Origin: Bacteroides sp. M10
Lineage (GTDB): Bacteria > Bacteroidota > Bacteroidia > Bacteroidales > Bacteroidaceae
Assembly: GCF_014334015.1 (NCBI RefSeq)
Contig: NZ_CP060488.1
Span: 6,158,501-6,222,500, forward strand
Length of the DNA stretch: 64,000 nt
Direction: 5' to 3'
Within the stretch, counting starts at the first letter, position 1; every line of letters starts with the position of its first letter. This document shows, one piece after another, positions 55,260 to 63,276 of this stretch. The notes below the pieces were generated by a model, which searched no databases, was not told the DNA's origin, and saw nothing but the letters and a program-made list of their open reading frames with translations. The position numbers were made by a program, and so were the translations under genes.

Positions 55260-55603
55260 GGAGTAAATAACGTATTGTCTCTCAAACTTAAAAATTAGCA
55301 GTTTTTTCACACCGAGAGATGATACAACAGATACTCCACGTAGATAGTCGTATATCAACATATCGATTAGAGATTTGTTATATATAAACGTTTGGCGTGG
55401 GTGTCTGTTGTTTATCATTATCTGGTGAAGGGTGTTGCTAAGCCTTAAGTTTAGATAATGGTACAACAGCACTCACGCTTTTATTGTATCCGGTCGGTTT
55501 CAACAATCCTTATACCCCAACCAATTCCCCAGCCGACCGAAATCATAAAAATCGTGGGTGTTCGTTGCACCTCTCCAAACAATACGTTATTTACTCCTTT
55601 TTT
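55260..55603 (+). ncRNA. Large structured RNA / long inverted-repeat leader (~340 nt)
   Basis: The ends GGAGTAAATAACGTATTGT (55260-55278) and its exact complement (55579-55597) form a perfect 19-bp closing stem followed by six T. Inside are CTCTC/GAGAG (55279/55314), a ~22-bp stem 55318-55340 with 55396-55419, an alternative CATTATCT/AGATAATG (55416/55453), and stem 55460-55477 with 55553-55571 that encloses CGGTCGG/CCGACCG (55491/55533). Most non-Watson-Crick pairs are G-U when read on the plus strand, favouring plus-strand RNA. It ends 25 bp before the wHTH gene. An invertible DNA segment is the main alternative. Confidence 0.6.
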
Positions 55604-55627
55604 ATAACACATTAAAACAAAAGCAAT

Positions 55628-56056
55628 ATGCCAAAATGGATTAGTGTAGAAAAAGCAGTGATTAAGTATCACATCGAAAAAGAAGCGATCCTGCTTTGGG
55701 TGGAAATGGGACAATTCCCTATGTTATACATAGACAATGTTCCGAACGTTGACGAAGAATGTATTCTGGAACTCTTTCGCCGAAGTAAAGCCGGCATTAC
55801 AGCAGAATATATTGATACGCTGGAACAACTGTGTATAGACAAAACGATGGTCTGCGAGAAATACGCCCACATTATTCAATTGAAAGAAAAGGAAATTCAG
55901 CTGCAGAAGGAAATAAATACGTTGATAAACGAAATACAGGCAGCAATGAAAAGACAAAACGAACGGATCCGGGATTTAAAAAAAGCGATTGGAGAGAATA
56001 ATAATGTTATACATAGCGACAGTTGGATAAAAAGACTACGCAAAAAGTTCCAATAG
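55628..56056 (+). CDS. Short wHTH / coiled-coil DNA-binding protein (paralog of the 21231 gene)
   Basis: 142 residues. Residues 1-52 (MPKWISVEKAVIKYHIEKEA, then DEECILELFRRS) align with the winged-helix start of the minus-strand regulator at 21231 (KQWIGIEEAAAKYQVSTRR, DENSLTDCLERN). Residues about 70-120 form a long charged coiled coil (KEKEIQLQKEINTLINEIQ), and the end is basic (WIKRLRKKFQ). The alpha-CTD-like domain of the paralog is missing. Probably a DNA-binding dimer controlled by the leader RNA; targets unknown. Confidence 0.75.
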   Translation: MPKWISVEKAVIKYHIEKEAILLWVEMGQFPMLYIDNVPNVDEECILELFRRSKAGITAEYIDTLEQLCIDKTMVCEKYAHIIQLKEKEIQLQKEINTLINEIQAAMKRQNERIRDLKKAIGENNNVIHSDSWIKRLRKKFQ

Positions 56057-56135
56057 TGAATAATTATCAGTGTACCAATTACCATGTGAGACACAACGTA
56101 AACAATTAGCATATTGGCACATTATTGCACGGTTT

Positions 56136-56269
56136 TTACCACAGAGGACACGGAGGACACAGAGGTTAACTATTTTTTATTCACTATAAAGTAATACAGA
56201 GTAATCGTATTTATCGCTCTGTTTTGCTTACGGAAAGAGAGAGAAGAACTCTGTGTCCTCTGTGGTGAA
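56136..56269. repeat. Inverted repeat of the accacagaggacac type
   Basis: The right arm (56247-56269) reads TTCACCACAGAGGACACAGA on its complement; the left arm (56136-56168) has the same sequence with an internal duplication of GAGGACAC. About 80 bp separate the arms. The 367-bp gap 56057-56422 otherwise holds only AT-rich sequence and presumably the efflux operon promoter. Confidence 0.75.
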
Positions 56270-56422
56270 CTCGTAAAGTTCCCGTTTTTTTTGTGTGTTC
56301 CATATAAAGGTTAAGAGGCAGGATATGAAAAGATAGGAATATTGAACATAAATAAACAGGAGTTGTTTTAGTATATTATTCGCTATTTATCAACGCAAAA
56401 CCTCTAAACATCAACGTGGTAT

Positions 56423-57475
56423 ATGAAAAAGAATTTTGGATTCGTCCTGGCGGCTGCAATCTTGCTGGCTGGCTGCGGACAGAAAAAAGAAACGACAACG
56501 ACAACTGCACGTCCCGTAAAGACTACGATTGTCGAGTCAAGATCGATTATCAGAAAAGATTTCTCGGGAATCGTGGAAGCGGTGGAATATGTGAAGCTGG
56601 CTTTCCGGGTCAACGGACAAATCATCCAGCTTCCTGTCATCGAAGGACAGAAAGTGAAAAAAGGACAGCTCATCGCAGCTATCGACCCCAGAGACATTGC
56701 GTTGCAATATGCCGCTACGAAATCGGCATACGAAACGGCTTCGGCACAAGTGGAACGTAACAAACGGCTCCTCTCCCGGCAAGCGATCTCCGTGCAGGAA
56801 TATGAAATCAGCCTCGCCAACTTCCAGAAGGCGAAATCTGAATACGAACTGTCTGCCAACAATATGCGCGACACCAAGCTGACAGCTCCTTTCGACGGTT
56901 CTATCGAAAAACGACTGGTGGAAAACTATCAGCGTGTCAACTCCGGTGAGGGTATCGTGCAGCTTGTCAATACACACAATCTGCGTATCAAATTCACCAT
57001 TCCGGATGCGTATCTTTATTTATTACGCGCCAAAGACCCGCGTTTCCTTGTAGAGTTCGACACATTTAAAGGACACGTGTTTCAAGCGAAACTGGAAGAA
57101 TATCTTGATATTTCTACGGATGGCACAGGAATTCCGGTCAGCATCACGATTGACGATCCGTCATTCGACCGCGATCTGTATGCTGTGAAACCCGGTTTCA
57201 CATGCAGCATCCGTTTCACGGCAGATGTAGGTCCGTTGGTGCAGGATAGCTGGACGATTGTACCGCTTAGTGCCGTATTCGGCGAAAACGAAGGGAATAA
57301 AATGTATGTCTGGGTGGTAGAAGACAATAAAGTCCACAAACGGGAAGTGACCGTCAGCGCCCCGACCGGAGAAGCACAGGCACTCATCTCGGAAGGTTTG
57401 AAACCCGGTGAAAAAATCGTCATAGCAGGCGTATACCAACTAGTGGAAGGAGAATCTATAATAGTTGATAAGTGA
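56423..57475 (+). CDS. RND efflux membrane fusion (periplasmic adaptor) lipoprotein
   Basis: 350 residues, lipoprotein Cys18 (LLAGCGQKK), basic after the Cys and therefore likely periplasm-facing. Barrel-sandwich/lipoyl halves (VKLAFRVNGQIIQLPVIEGQ and LTAPFDGSIEKRLVENYQRV) flank an alpha-hairpin (about 100-150), followed by beta-barrel and membrane-proximal domains. It bridges the inner-membrane pump and the outer-membrane channel encoded downstream. Confidence 0.95.
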   Translation: MKKNFGFVLAAAILLAGCGQKKETTTTTARPVKTTIVESRSIIRKDFSGIVEAVEYVKLAFRVNGQIIQLPVIEGQKVKKGQLIAAIDPRDIALQYAATKSAYETASAQVERNKRLLSRQAISVQEYEISLANFQKAKSEYELSANNMRDTKLTAPFDGSIEKRLVENYQRVNSGEGIVQLVNTHNLRIKFTIPDAYLYLLRAKDPRFLVEFDTFKGHVFQAKLEEYLDISTDGTGIPVSITIDDPSFDRDLYAVKPGFTCSIRFTADVGPLVQDSWTIVPLSAVFGENEGNKMYVWVVEDNKVHKREVTVSAPTGEAQALISEGLKPGEKIVIAGVYQLVEGESIIVDK

Positions 57476-57635
57476 TAGGTGATAAATGATAGTGGGCTGC
57501 GCCATAGGGTACTGCTAATTAGAATCGGCTAGTAATAATTCTTTTTTACCGATCATTTACCAACTATCATTTATCATCTATCAACTATTATTTAGTCTCA
57601 ACTATCATTTATCAACTATCAACTATCATTTATTA
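57461..57635. repeat. Tandem/inverted ACTATCATTTATCA repeats inside the efflux operon
   Basis: The left block ATAGTTGATA...GGTGATAAATGATAGT (57461-57493, overlapping the adaptor stop codon) is complementary to ACTATCATTTATCATCTATC... (57563-57588). Two further direct copies of ACTATCATTTATCA or its start follow up to 57632, ending right at the pump start codon. They could make a hairpin that reduces expression of the pump relative to the adaptor. Confidence 0.75.
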
Positions 57636-60600
57636 TGAGTTTAGCTAGATATTCATTAGATAATACGAAAATCATCTATTTCTTTCTTGCTGTATTGCTG
57701 ATTGGGGGAATCACTTCCTTCGGCAAGCTGGGTAAGAAAGAGGATGCTCCTTTCGTCATAAAGTCGGCGGTTATTATGACCCGCTATCCGGGTGCCGAAC
57801 CGGCAGAAGTGGAGCGGTTGATTACCGAGCCTATCTCTCGTGAGATTCAAAGTATGAGCGGTGTGTACAAGATAAAATCGGAATCGATGTACGGGCTCTC
57901 AAAAATCACATTCGAGTTGCAACCTTCCTTATCGGCAAGCTCCATTCCGCAGAAGTGGGATGAGTTGCGACGGAAGGTGCTAAATATACAGCCACAGTTG
58001 CCGAGCGGTGCTTCCGCACCGACGGTTTCCGATGATTTCGGCGACGTGTTCGGCATCTATTACGGTCTGACGGCGGACGACGGTTACACATACGAAGAGA
58101 TGCGCAACTGGGCGGAACGGATCAAGACGCAGGTAGTGACGGCGGACGGGGTGATGAAAATCGCCCTATTCGGGACGCAGACGGAGGTGGTCAATATTTT
58201 TATTTCCACCAATAAGCTCGTAGGTATGGGCATCGACCCGAAACAGCTTGCCAGTCTGTTGCAATCGCAGAACCAGATTATCAATACCGGAGAAATCCGT
58301 GCCGGCGAGCAACAGCTCCGGGTGACTGCCAACGGTATGTATACCACCGTAGACGATATCCGTAACCAGGTGATTACCACCAAAGCCGGACAGGTGAAAC
58401 TGGGCGATATCGCCGTCATCGAAAAAGGGTACATGGACCCTCCATCCAATATCATGCACGTGAACGGCAAACGTGCCATCGGCATCGGCGTCTCCACCGA
58501 CCCGCAACGGGACGTGGTGCAGACGGGCAAGAACGTGAAAGCCAAACTGGACGAATTGCTGCCACTGATGCCTGTGGGACTGGAACTGCAAAGCCTGTAT
58601 CTGGAGAACGAAATTGCCAACGAAGCCAACAACGGATTTATCATCAATCTGATCGAATCGATTCTGATTGTTATTGTGATTATCATGTTGGTGATGGGTT
58701 TGCGCGCAGGTGTGCTGATCGGCTCGTCACTGATTTTCTCTATTGGCGGCACATTGCTTATCATGTCTTTCTTCGGTGTCGGGCTGAACCGTACTTCATT
58801 GGCGGGATTTATCATCGCCATGGGGATGCTGGTGGATAACGCCATCGTGGTAACGGACAACGCACAGATTGCCATCGCCCGCGGAGTAGACCGGCGGAAA
58901 GCGCTGATAGACGGCGCAACCGGTCCGCAATGGGGATTGCTTGGGGCTACGTTCATCGCTATCTGTTCGTTCCTCCCGCTCTACCTTGCTCCTTCTGCCG
59001 TGGCGGAAATCGTGAAACCGCTTTTTGTGGTGCTTGCCATCTCGCTGGGATTGAGCTGGGTGCTTGCGCTGACGCAGACTACTGTTTTCGGTAATTTCAT
59101 CCTGAAAGCAAAAGCAAAGGACGGCACGAAAGACCCGTATGACAAACCGTTCTATCACAAATTCGCCTCCATCCTCCGCACGCTGATTCGCAGGAAAACA
59201 TTGACACTGGGTTCGATGGTAGTGCTCTTTGTTGCTTCGCTGGTTATCATGGGGACGATGCCTCAAAACTTCTTCCCTTCTCTGGACAAGCCTTATTTCC
59301 GGGCGGACGTGTTTTATCCCGACGGGTATAGCATTAACGATGTAGTGAAAGAGATGAAATCCGTAGAAGAGCATCTGGCAAAGCAGCCGGAAGTGAAGAA
59401 AGTATCGATCACCTTCGGCAGCACGCCGTTAAGGTATTATCTGGCTTCTACTTCGGTGGGTCCGAAACCGAATTTTGCCAATGTATTAGTTGAATTGACG
59501 GACAGTAAATATACAAAAGAGTATGAAGAAGATTTCGACGCGTACATGAAGGCGAATTATCCGAATGCGATTACCCGTACCAGTCTGTTCAAACTGTCGC
59601 CTGCGGTGGATGCCGCTATCGAAATCGGGTTTATCGGTCCGAATGTGGACACGCTTGTGGCGCTCACCAACCAGGTTTTGGAGATTATGCACCGGAATCC
59701 GGATTTAATCAATGTACGCAATTCGTGGGGAAATAAAGTTCCTGTATGGAAGCCTGTATATAGTCCCGAACGGGCGCAACCATTAGGGGTATCGCGTCAG
59801 GGAATGGCACAAAGTATCCAGATCGGAACCACAGGTATGACGCTTGGAGAGTATCGGCAGGGCGATCAGGTGCTTCCTATCTTATTGAAGGATAACACGG
59901 TGGATTCGTTCCGCATCAACGACCTGCGCACGTTGCCCGTGTTCGGCACGGGGAATGAAACGACCAGTCTGGAACAGGTGGTATCGGAATTTGATTTCCA
60001 ATATCGTTTCTCGAATGTGAAGGATTACAACCGGCAAATGGTGATGATGGCGCAATGCGATCCGCGTCGCGGAGTGAATGCGATTGCTGCTTTCAATGAG
60101 GTTTGGCCGCTGGTGCAGAAAGAGATTAAAGTGCCGGAGGGGTATACGATGAAGTATTTCGGGGAACAGGAAAGTCAGGTGGAGTCTAACGAGGCGTTGG
60201 CCAAGAATTTACCGTTGACGTTCTTCCTGATGTTCGTCACGCTGTTGTTCCTGTTCAGGACGTATCGTAAGCCGACAGTGATCTTGTTGATGTTACCGCT
60301 TATTTTTATCGGTATCGTTTTGGGATTGGTGTTGCTAGGCAAGTCGTTCGACTTCTTCTCCATCCTTGGTTTGCTCGGACTGATTGGGATGAATATCAAA
60401 AATGCGATTGTACTGGTGGAACAGATTGATCTGGAGGCTAAAACGGGCAAAAAGCCGTTGGATGCTGTTGTCAGTGCCACCGCCAGTCGTATTGTGCCCG
60501 TAGCGATGGCGTCGGGTACTACTATTCTGGGTATGTTGCCATTGTTGTTCGATGCGATGTTTGGCGGTATGGCGGCTACGATTATGGGAGGTTTGTTAGT

Positions 60601-60667
60601 GGCTTCGGCACTGACATTGTTTGTTCTTCCGGTAGCCTATTGTGCCATTCAGAGAATCAAAGGCTAA
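57635..60667 (+). CDS. RND efflux pump inner-membrane permease
   Basis: 1010 residues, 12 membrane helices with two large periplasmic loops; full length for the HAE-1/AcrB-type family. TM4 carries GMLVDNAIVVTDN (first Asp of the usual Asp pair kept, second replaced by Asn) and TM10 has IKNAIVLVEQ with the proton-relay Lys. It exports drugs or other hydrophobic compounds with proton motive force. The D-N variant is seen in a sister group of AcrB, so it is probably functional. Confidence 0.95.
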   Translation: MSLARYSLDNTKIIYFFLAVLLIGGITSFGKLGKKEDAPFVIKSAVIMTRYPGAEPAEVERLITEPISREIQSMSGVYKIKSESMYGLSKITFELQPSLSASSIPQKWDELRRKVLNIQPQLPSGASAPTVSDDFGDVFGIYYGLTADDGYTYEEMRNWAERIKTQVVTADGVMKIALFGTQTEVVNIFISTNKLVGMGIDPKQLASLLQSQNQIINTGEIRAGEQQLRVTANGMYTTVDDIRNQVITTKAGQVKLGDIAVIEKGYMDPPSNIMHVNGKRAIGIGVSTDPQRDVVQTGKNVKAKLDELLPLMPVGLELQSLYLENEIANEANNGFIINLIESILIVIVIIMLVMGLRAGVLIGSSLIFSIGGTLLIMSFFGVGLNRTSLAGFIIAMGMLVDNAIVVTDNAQIAIARGVDRRKALIDGATGPQWGLLGATFIAICSFLPLYLAPSAVAEIVKPLFVVLAISLGLSWVLALTQTTVFGNFILKAKAKDGTKDPYDKPFYHKFASILRTLIRRKTLTLGSMVVLFVASLVIMGTMPQNFFPSLDKPYFRADVFYPDGYSINDVVKEMKSVEEHLAKQPEVKKVSITFGSTPLRYYLASTSVGPKPNFANVLVELTDSKYTKEYEEDFDAYMKANYPNAITRTSLFKLSPAVDAAIEIGFIGPNVDTLVALTNQVLEIMHRNPDLINVRNSWGNKVPVWKPVYSPERAQPLGVSRQGMAQSIQIGTTGMTLGEYRQGDQVLPILLKDNTVDSFRINDLRTLPVFGTGNETTSLEQVVSEFDFQYRFSNVKDYNRQMVMMAQCDPRRGVNAIAAFNEVWPLVQKEIKVPEGYTMKYFGEQESQVESNEALAKNLPLTFFLMFVTLLFLFRTYRKPTVILLMLPLIFIGIVLGLVLLGKSFDFFSILGLLGLIGMNIKNAIVLVEQIDLEAKTGKKPLDAVVSATASRIVPVAMASGTTILGMLPLLFDAMFGGMAATIMGGLLVASALTLFVLPVAYCAIQRIKG

Positions 60668-60715
60668 TTACCTTCTCTTATATGAAACTTGAATTTATTG
60701 TTTAGATTGAATAAA

Positions 60716-61987
60716 ATGAAAACTCAACTTATAACTCTGTCTCTGCTGCTCCTCGGCCTCACAGCCGGGGCACAGCAGCCCTATCTTAGCCGGGAAGCTT
60801 ACCGGGATAAAGTGGAAGCTTACAGTCAAATTCTGAAGCAACAGAAACTAAAGACGATAGCAAGTACGGAAGCACGGAAGATTGCTCACACGGGATTCTT
60901 GCCAAAAATTGATGTCAATGCGGACGGGACTCTCAACATGAGCGACCTTAATGCCTGGAACGAACCGGTAGGCGAATACCGCAACCACACCTATCAAGGT
61001 GTATTTATCGTCTCGCAACCGTTGTACACGGGCGGGGCACTCAACGCCCAGCACAAGATTGCCAAAGCGGATGAAAAGCTGAATCAACTAAATGAGGAGC
61101 TCACCATCGACCAGATTCATTATCAGAGCGATGCGGTTTATTGGAATGCTTCCGCTTCACAGGCTATGTTGCAGGCGGCGGACAAGTATCAAAGTATTGT
61201 GAAGCAACAGTATGACATCATTCAGGATCGTTTCAACGACGGGATGATTAGCCGAACGGACTTATTAATGATTTCCACCCGGCTGAAAGAAGCGGAATTG
61301 CAATATATCAAGGCGCGTCAGAATTATACCCTGGCACTGCAAAAACTGAATATCCTGATGGGAGAAGAGCCGAACAATCCCGTAGACAGTCTGTACACGA
61401 TTGACACGGCTTCCGCTCCGGTGCAGATCCTTTCTCTGGAGAATGTACTGCAACGTCGCGCGGATTACGAAAGTACGGAGGTGAATATCATGAAAAGTCA
61501 GGCGCAACGCAAAGCGGCTCTTAGCCAGTTCAACCCGCAATTGAATATGTATTTTAGCGGTGGATGGGCTACAGCTACACCTAATCTCGGTTATGATGTT
61601 TCTTTTAATCCCATCGTCGGCATTAACCTGAATATACCGATCTTCCGTTGGGGAGCCCGGTTCAAAACAAACCGTCAGCAGAAAGCGTATATCGGCATAC
61701 AGAAACTGCAACAAAGTTATGTGACGGATAATATCAACGAGGAACTTTCTGCCGCCCTGACCAAACTGACGGAAACGGAATATCAAGTGAAAACCGCCAA
61801 AGAGACTATGAGTCTGGCTAATGAAAATCTTGATTTGGTTTCTTTCTCGTATAATGAAGGAAAGGCAAACATGGTGGATGTACTCTCCGCACAATTGTCA
61901 TGGACGCAGGCGCACACCAATCTGATTAATGCATATCTATCGGAAAAGATGGCGGTAGCGGAATACAGAAAGGTGATTAGTGAATAA
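60716..61987 (+). CDS. TolC-family outer-membrane efflux channel
   Basis: 423 residues from the ATG at 60716 (MKTQLITLSLLLLGLTAGAQ), a clear signal peptide; an in-frame ATG at 60689 precedes it. Two long helical hairpin repeats (SAALTKLTETEYQVKTAKET) are typical of outer-membrane efflux proteins. Third gene of the tripartite pump, 48 bp behind the permease. Confidence 0.93.
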   Translation: MKTQLITLSLLLLGLTAGAQQPYLSREAYRDKVEAYSQILKQQKLKTIASTEARKIAHTGFLPKIDVNADGTLNMSDLNAWNEPVGEYRNHTYQGVFIVSQPLYTGGALNAQHKIAKADEKLNQLNEELTIDQIHYQSDAVYWNASASQAMLQAADKYQSIVKQQYDIIQDRFNDGMISRTDLLMISTRLKEAELQYIKARQNYTLALQKLNILMGEEPNNPVDSLYTIDTASAPVQILSLENVLQRRADYESTEVNIMKSQAQRKAALSQFNPQLNMYFSGGWATATPNLGYDVSFNPIVGINLNIPIFRWGARFKTNRQQKAYIGIQKLQQSYVTDNINEELSAALTKLTETEYQVKTAKETMSLANENLDLVSFSYNEGKANMVDVLSAQLSWTQAHTNLINAYLSEKMAVAEYRKVISE

Positions 61988-62019
61988 AAAAAAGAGGCTT
62001 TGAAAAGCCTCTTTTTTTA
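61986..62019. terminator. Bidirectional terminator between efflux operon and decarboxylase genes
   Basis: AAAAAAGAGGCTTT / AAAGCCTCTTTTTT, near-perfect 14-bp stem with a very small loop and long A/T tracts; convergent transcripts end here. Confidence 0.9.
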
Positions 62020-62040
62020 TAATATCAGTTACGTTCAGCG

Positions 62041-63276
62041 TTACGCAAGGAAGGAGATCAACACACCCGCAGCTACGGCAGAACCGATTACTCCGGAGAT
62101 GTTGCTCGCCATGCAATATTGCAATACGTGATTCTTCGGATCGTACTTCAAAGCTATTTCATTGGCTACGCGGCTTGCCATCGGAACGGCACTCAAACCG
62201 GTTGCACCGATTAGTGGATTGATTTTCTTCTTCGAGAAGAGATTCACTAGTTTCACAAAGAAAATACCACCGGTTATTGAAAGTGCAAATGCAAGGAATC
62301 CACCGATCACGATACCGATTGTTGTCCAGTTGAGGAATGCTTCGGCAGTCATTGTTGCTCCGACAGACAGTCCGAGGAAGATGGTAGCCGCATTCATGAT
62401 GCTATTGGAAGCAGCGTCGAACAAGCGGAACGTATTGGTTCCGATTTCTTTCACCAGATTACCGAACATCAGCATTCCGATCAATGGCACAGCACTTGGT
62501 ACGAAGAGGGCCACAACAGTAGTTACCACAATCGGGAAGATAATCTTCAAGACACGCAGGTTCTTGATTTCCGTCTTTGAAGGATACATCTTTTCCTGTT
62601 CTTTCATATTGATGCTCAATTCCTTCTTAGTACAGAGCAGTCTCACTACGAGCGGAATAATCACCGGAACGAGTGCCATGTACGAATAAGCGGCAATGGC
62701 AATCGGGCCCAGCAAATGTGGCGCCAGTTTGATAGTCGTAAAGATAGCTGTCGGACCATCCGCACCACCGATAATTCCGAGAGAAGCGGCTTCTTTCGGG
62801 GTGAATCCCATCAGGATAGCTACCAACAATACGGTAAAGATACCCAGCTGTGCGGCTGCACCGAAAATAGAAAGACGCAGGTTACGCAACATCGGTCCGA
62901 AGTCCGTCAACGCACCGACACCCATGAAGATGATCGGAGGTAGGAAACCTGTTTTAATCAGCATATAGTAGATGAAATTCATCAGTCCCAGTTCGTGGGC
63001 GATATCATGCAGAGGCATTTCCCAGATGTTTTTCATTACTCCGTTTATCATAATCATGCCATTCTCGTCTGCCTGAATCACACCCATTTCTCCTCCGGGG
63101 AAGTTGGCCAACAACACACCGAAAGCGATGGGGACAAGCAGCAACGGCTCGTACTGTTTCTTGATACCCAGATAGAGCAGGACGAACGCGATGGCATACA
63201 TTATCAGGAACTGCGGATCGGCAATGATATTGCTGAACGCAGTCATGTCATATAAGTTCTCAAATATTTCGTTCAT
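62041..63276 (-). CDS. oadB: Na+-translocating decarboxylase beta subunit, second copy
   Basis: 411 residues. Polytopic, with the signature GIIGGADGPTAIFTTIKLAP shared with the copy at 49362 but otherwise clearly diverged and about 25 residues longer. Its start codon shares one A with the stop of the upstream alpha-type gene (TAATG), so both are translationally coupled. Probably belongs to an oxaloacetate-decarboxylase-type Na+ pump. Confidence 0.93.
   Translation of the reverse strand: MNEIFENLYDMTAFSNIIADPQFLIMYAIAFVLLYLGIKKQYEPLLLVPIAFGVLLANFPGGEMGVIQADENGMIMINGVMKNIWEMPLHDIAHELGLMNFIYYMLIKTGFLPPIIFMGVGALTDFGPMLRNLRLSIFGAAAQLGIFTVLLVAILMGFTPKEAASLGIIGGADGPTAIFTTIKLAPHLLGPIAIAAYSYMALVPVIIPLVVRLLCTKKELSINMKEQEKMYPSKTEIKNLRVLKIIFPIVVTTVVALFVPSAVPLIGMLMFGNLVKEIGTNTFRLFDAASNSIMNAATIFLGLSVGATMTAEAFLNWTTIGIVIGGFLAFALSITGGIFFVKLVNLFSKKKINPLIGATGLSAVPMASRVANEIALKYDPKNHVLQYCMASNISGVIGSAVAAGVLISFLA

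Noticed and set aside
55248..55472. 74-codon minus-strand frame in the structured leader region
   Set aside because: It coincides with the stems of the self-complementary segment, so its openness is explained by the RNA/DNA structure; no domain or convincing start. Similar frames in other genomes would reflect the repeat, not a protein.
55260..55603. Known large RNAs (RNase P, tmRNA, 6S, group II intron)
   Set aside because: No RNase P core, no tRNA-Ala-like ends, no reverse transcriptase and no intron domain V could be found in the segment.
58084..58956. 290-codon open frame antisense to the RND pump
   Set aside because: Low-complexity Ser/Ile/Met translation opposite a full-length pump gene.
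60175..60480. Asp-to-Asn change in TM4 of the RND pump as a loss of function
   Set aside because: The DN form occurs throughout a sister group of these pumps and the proton-relay Lys is kept, so inactivity cannot be claimed.
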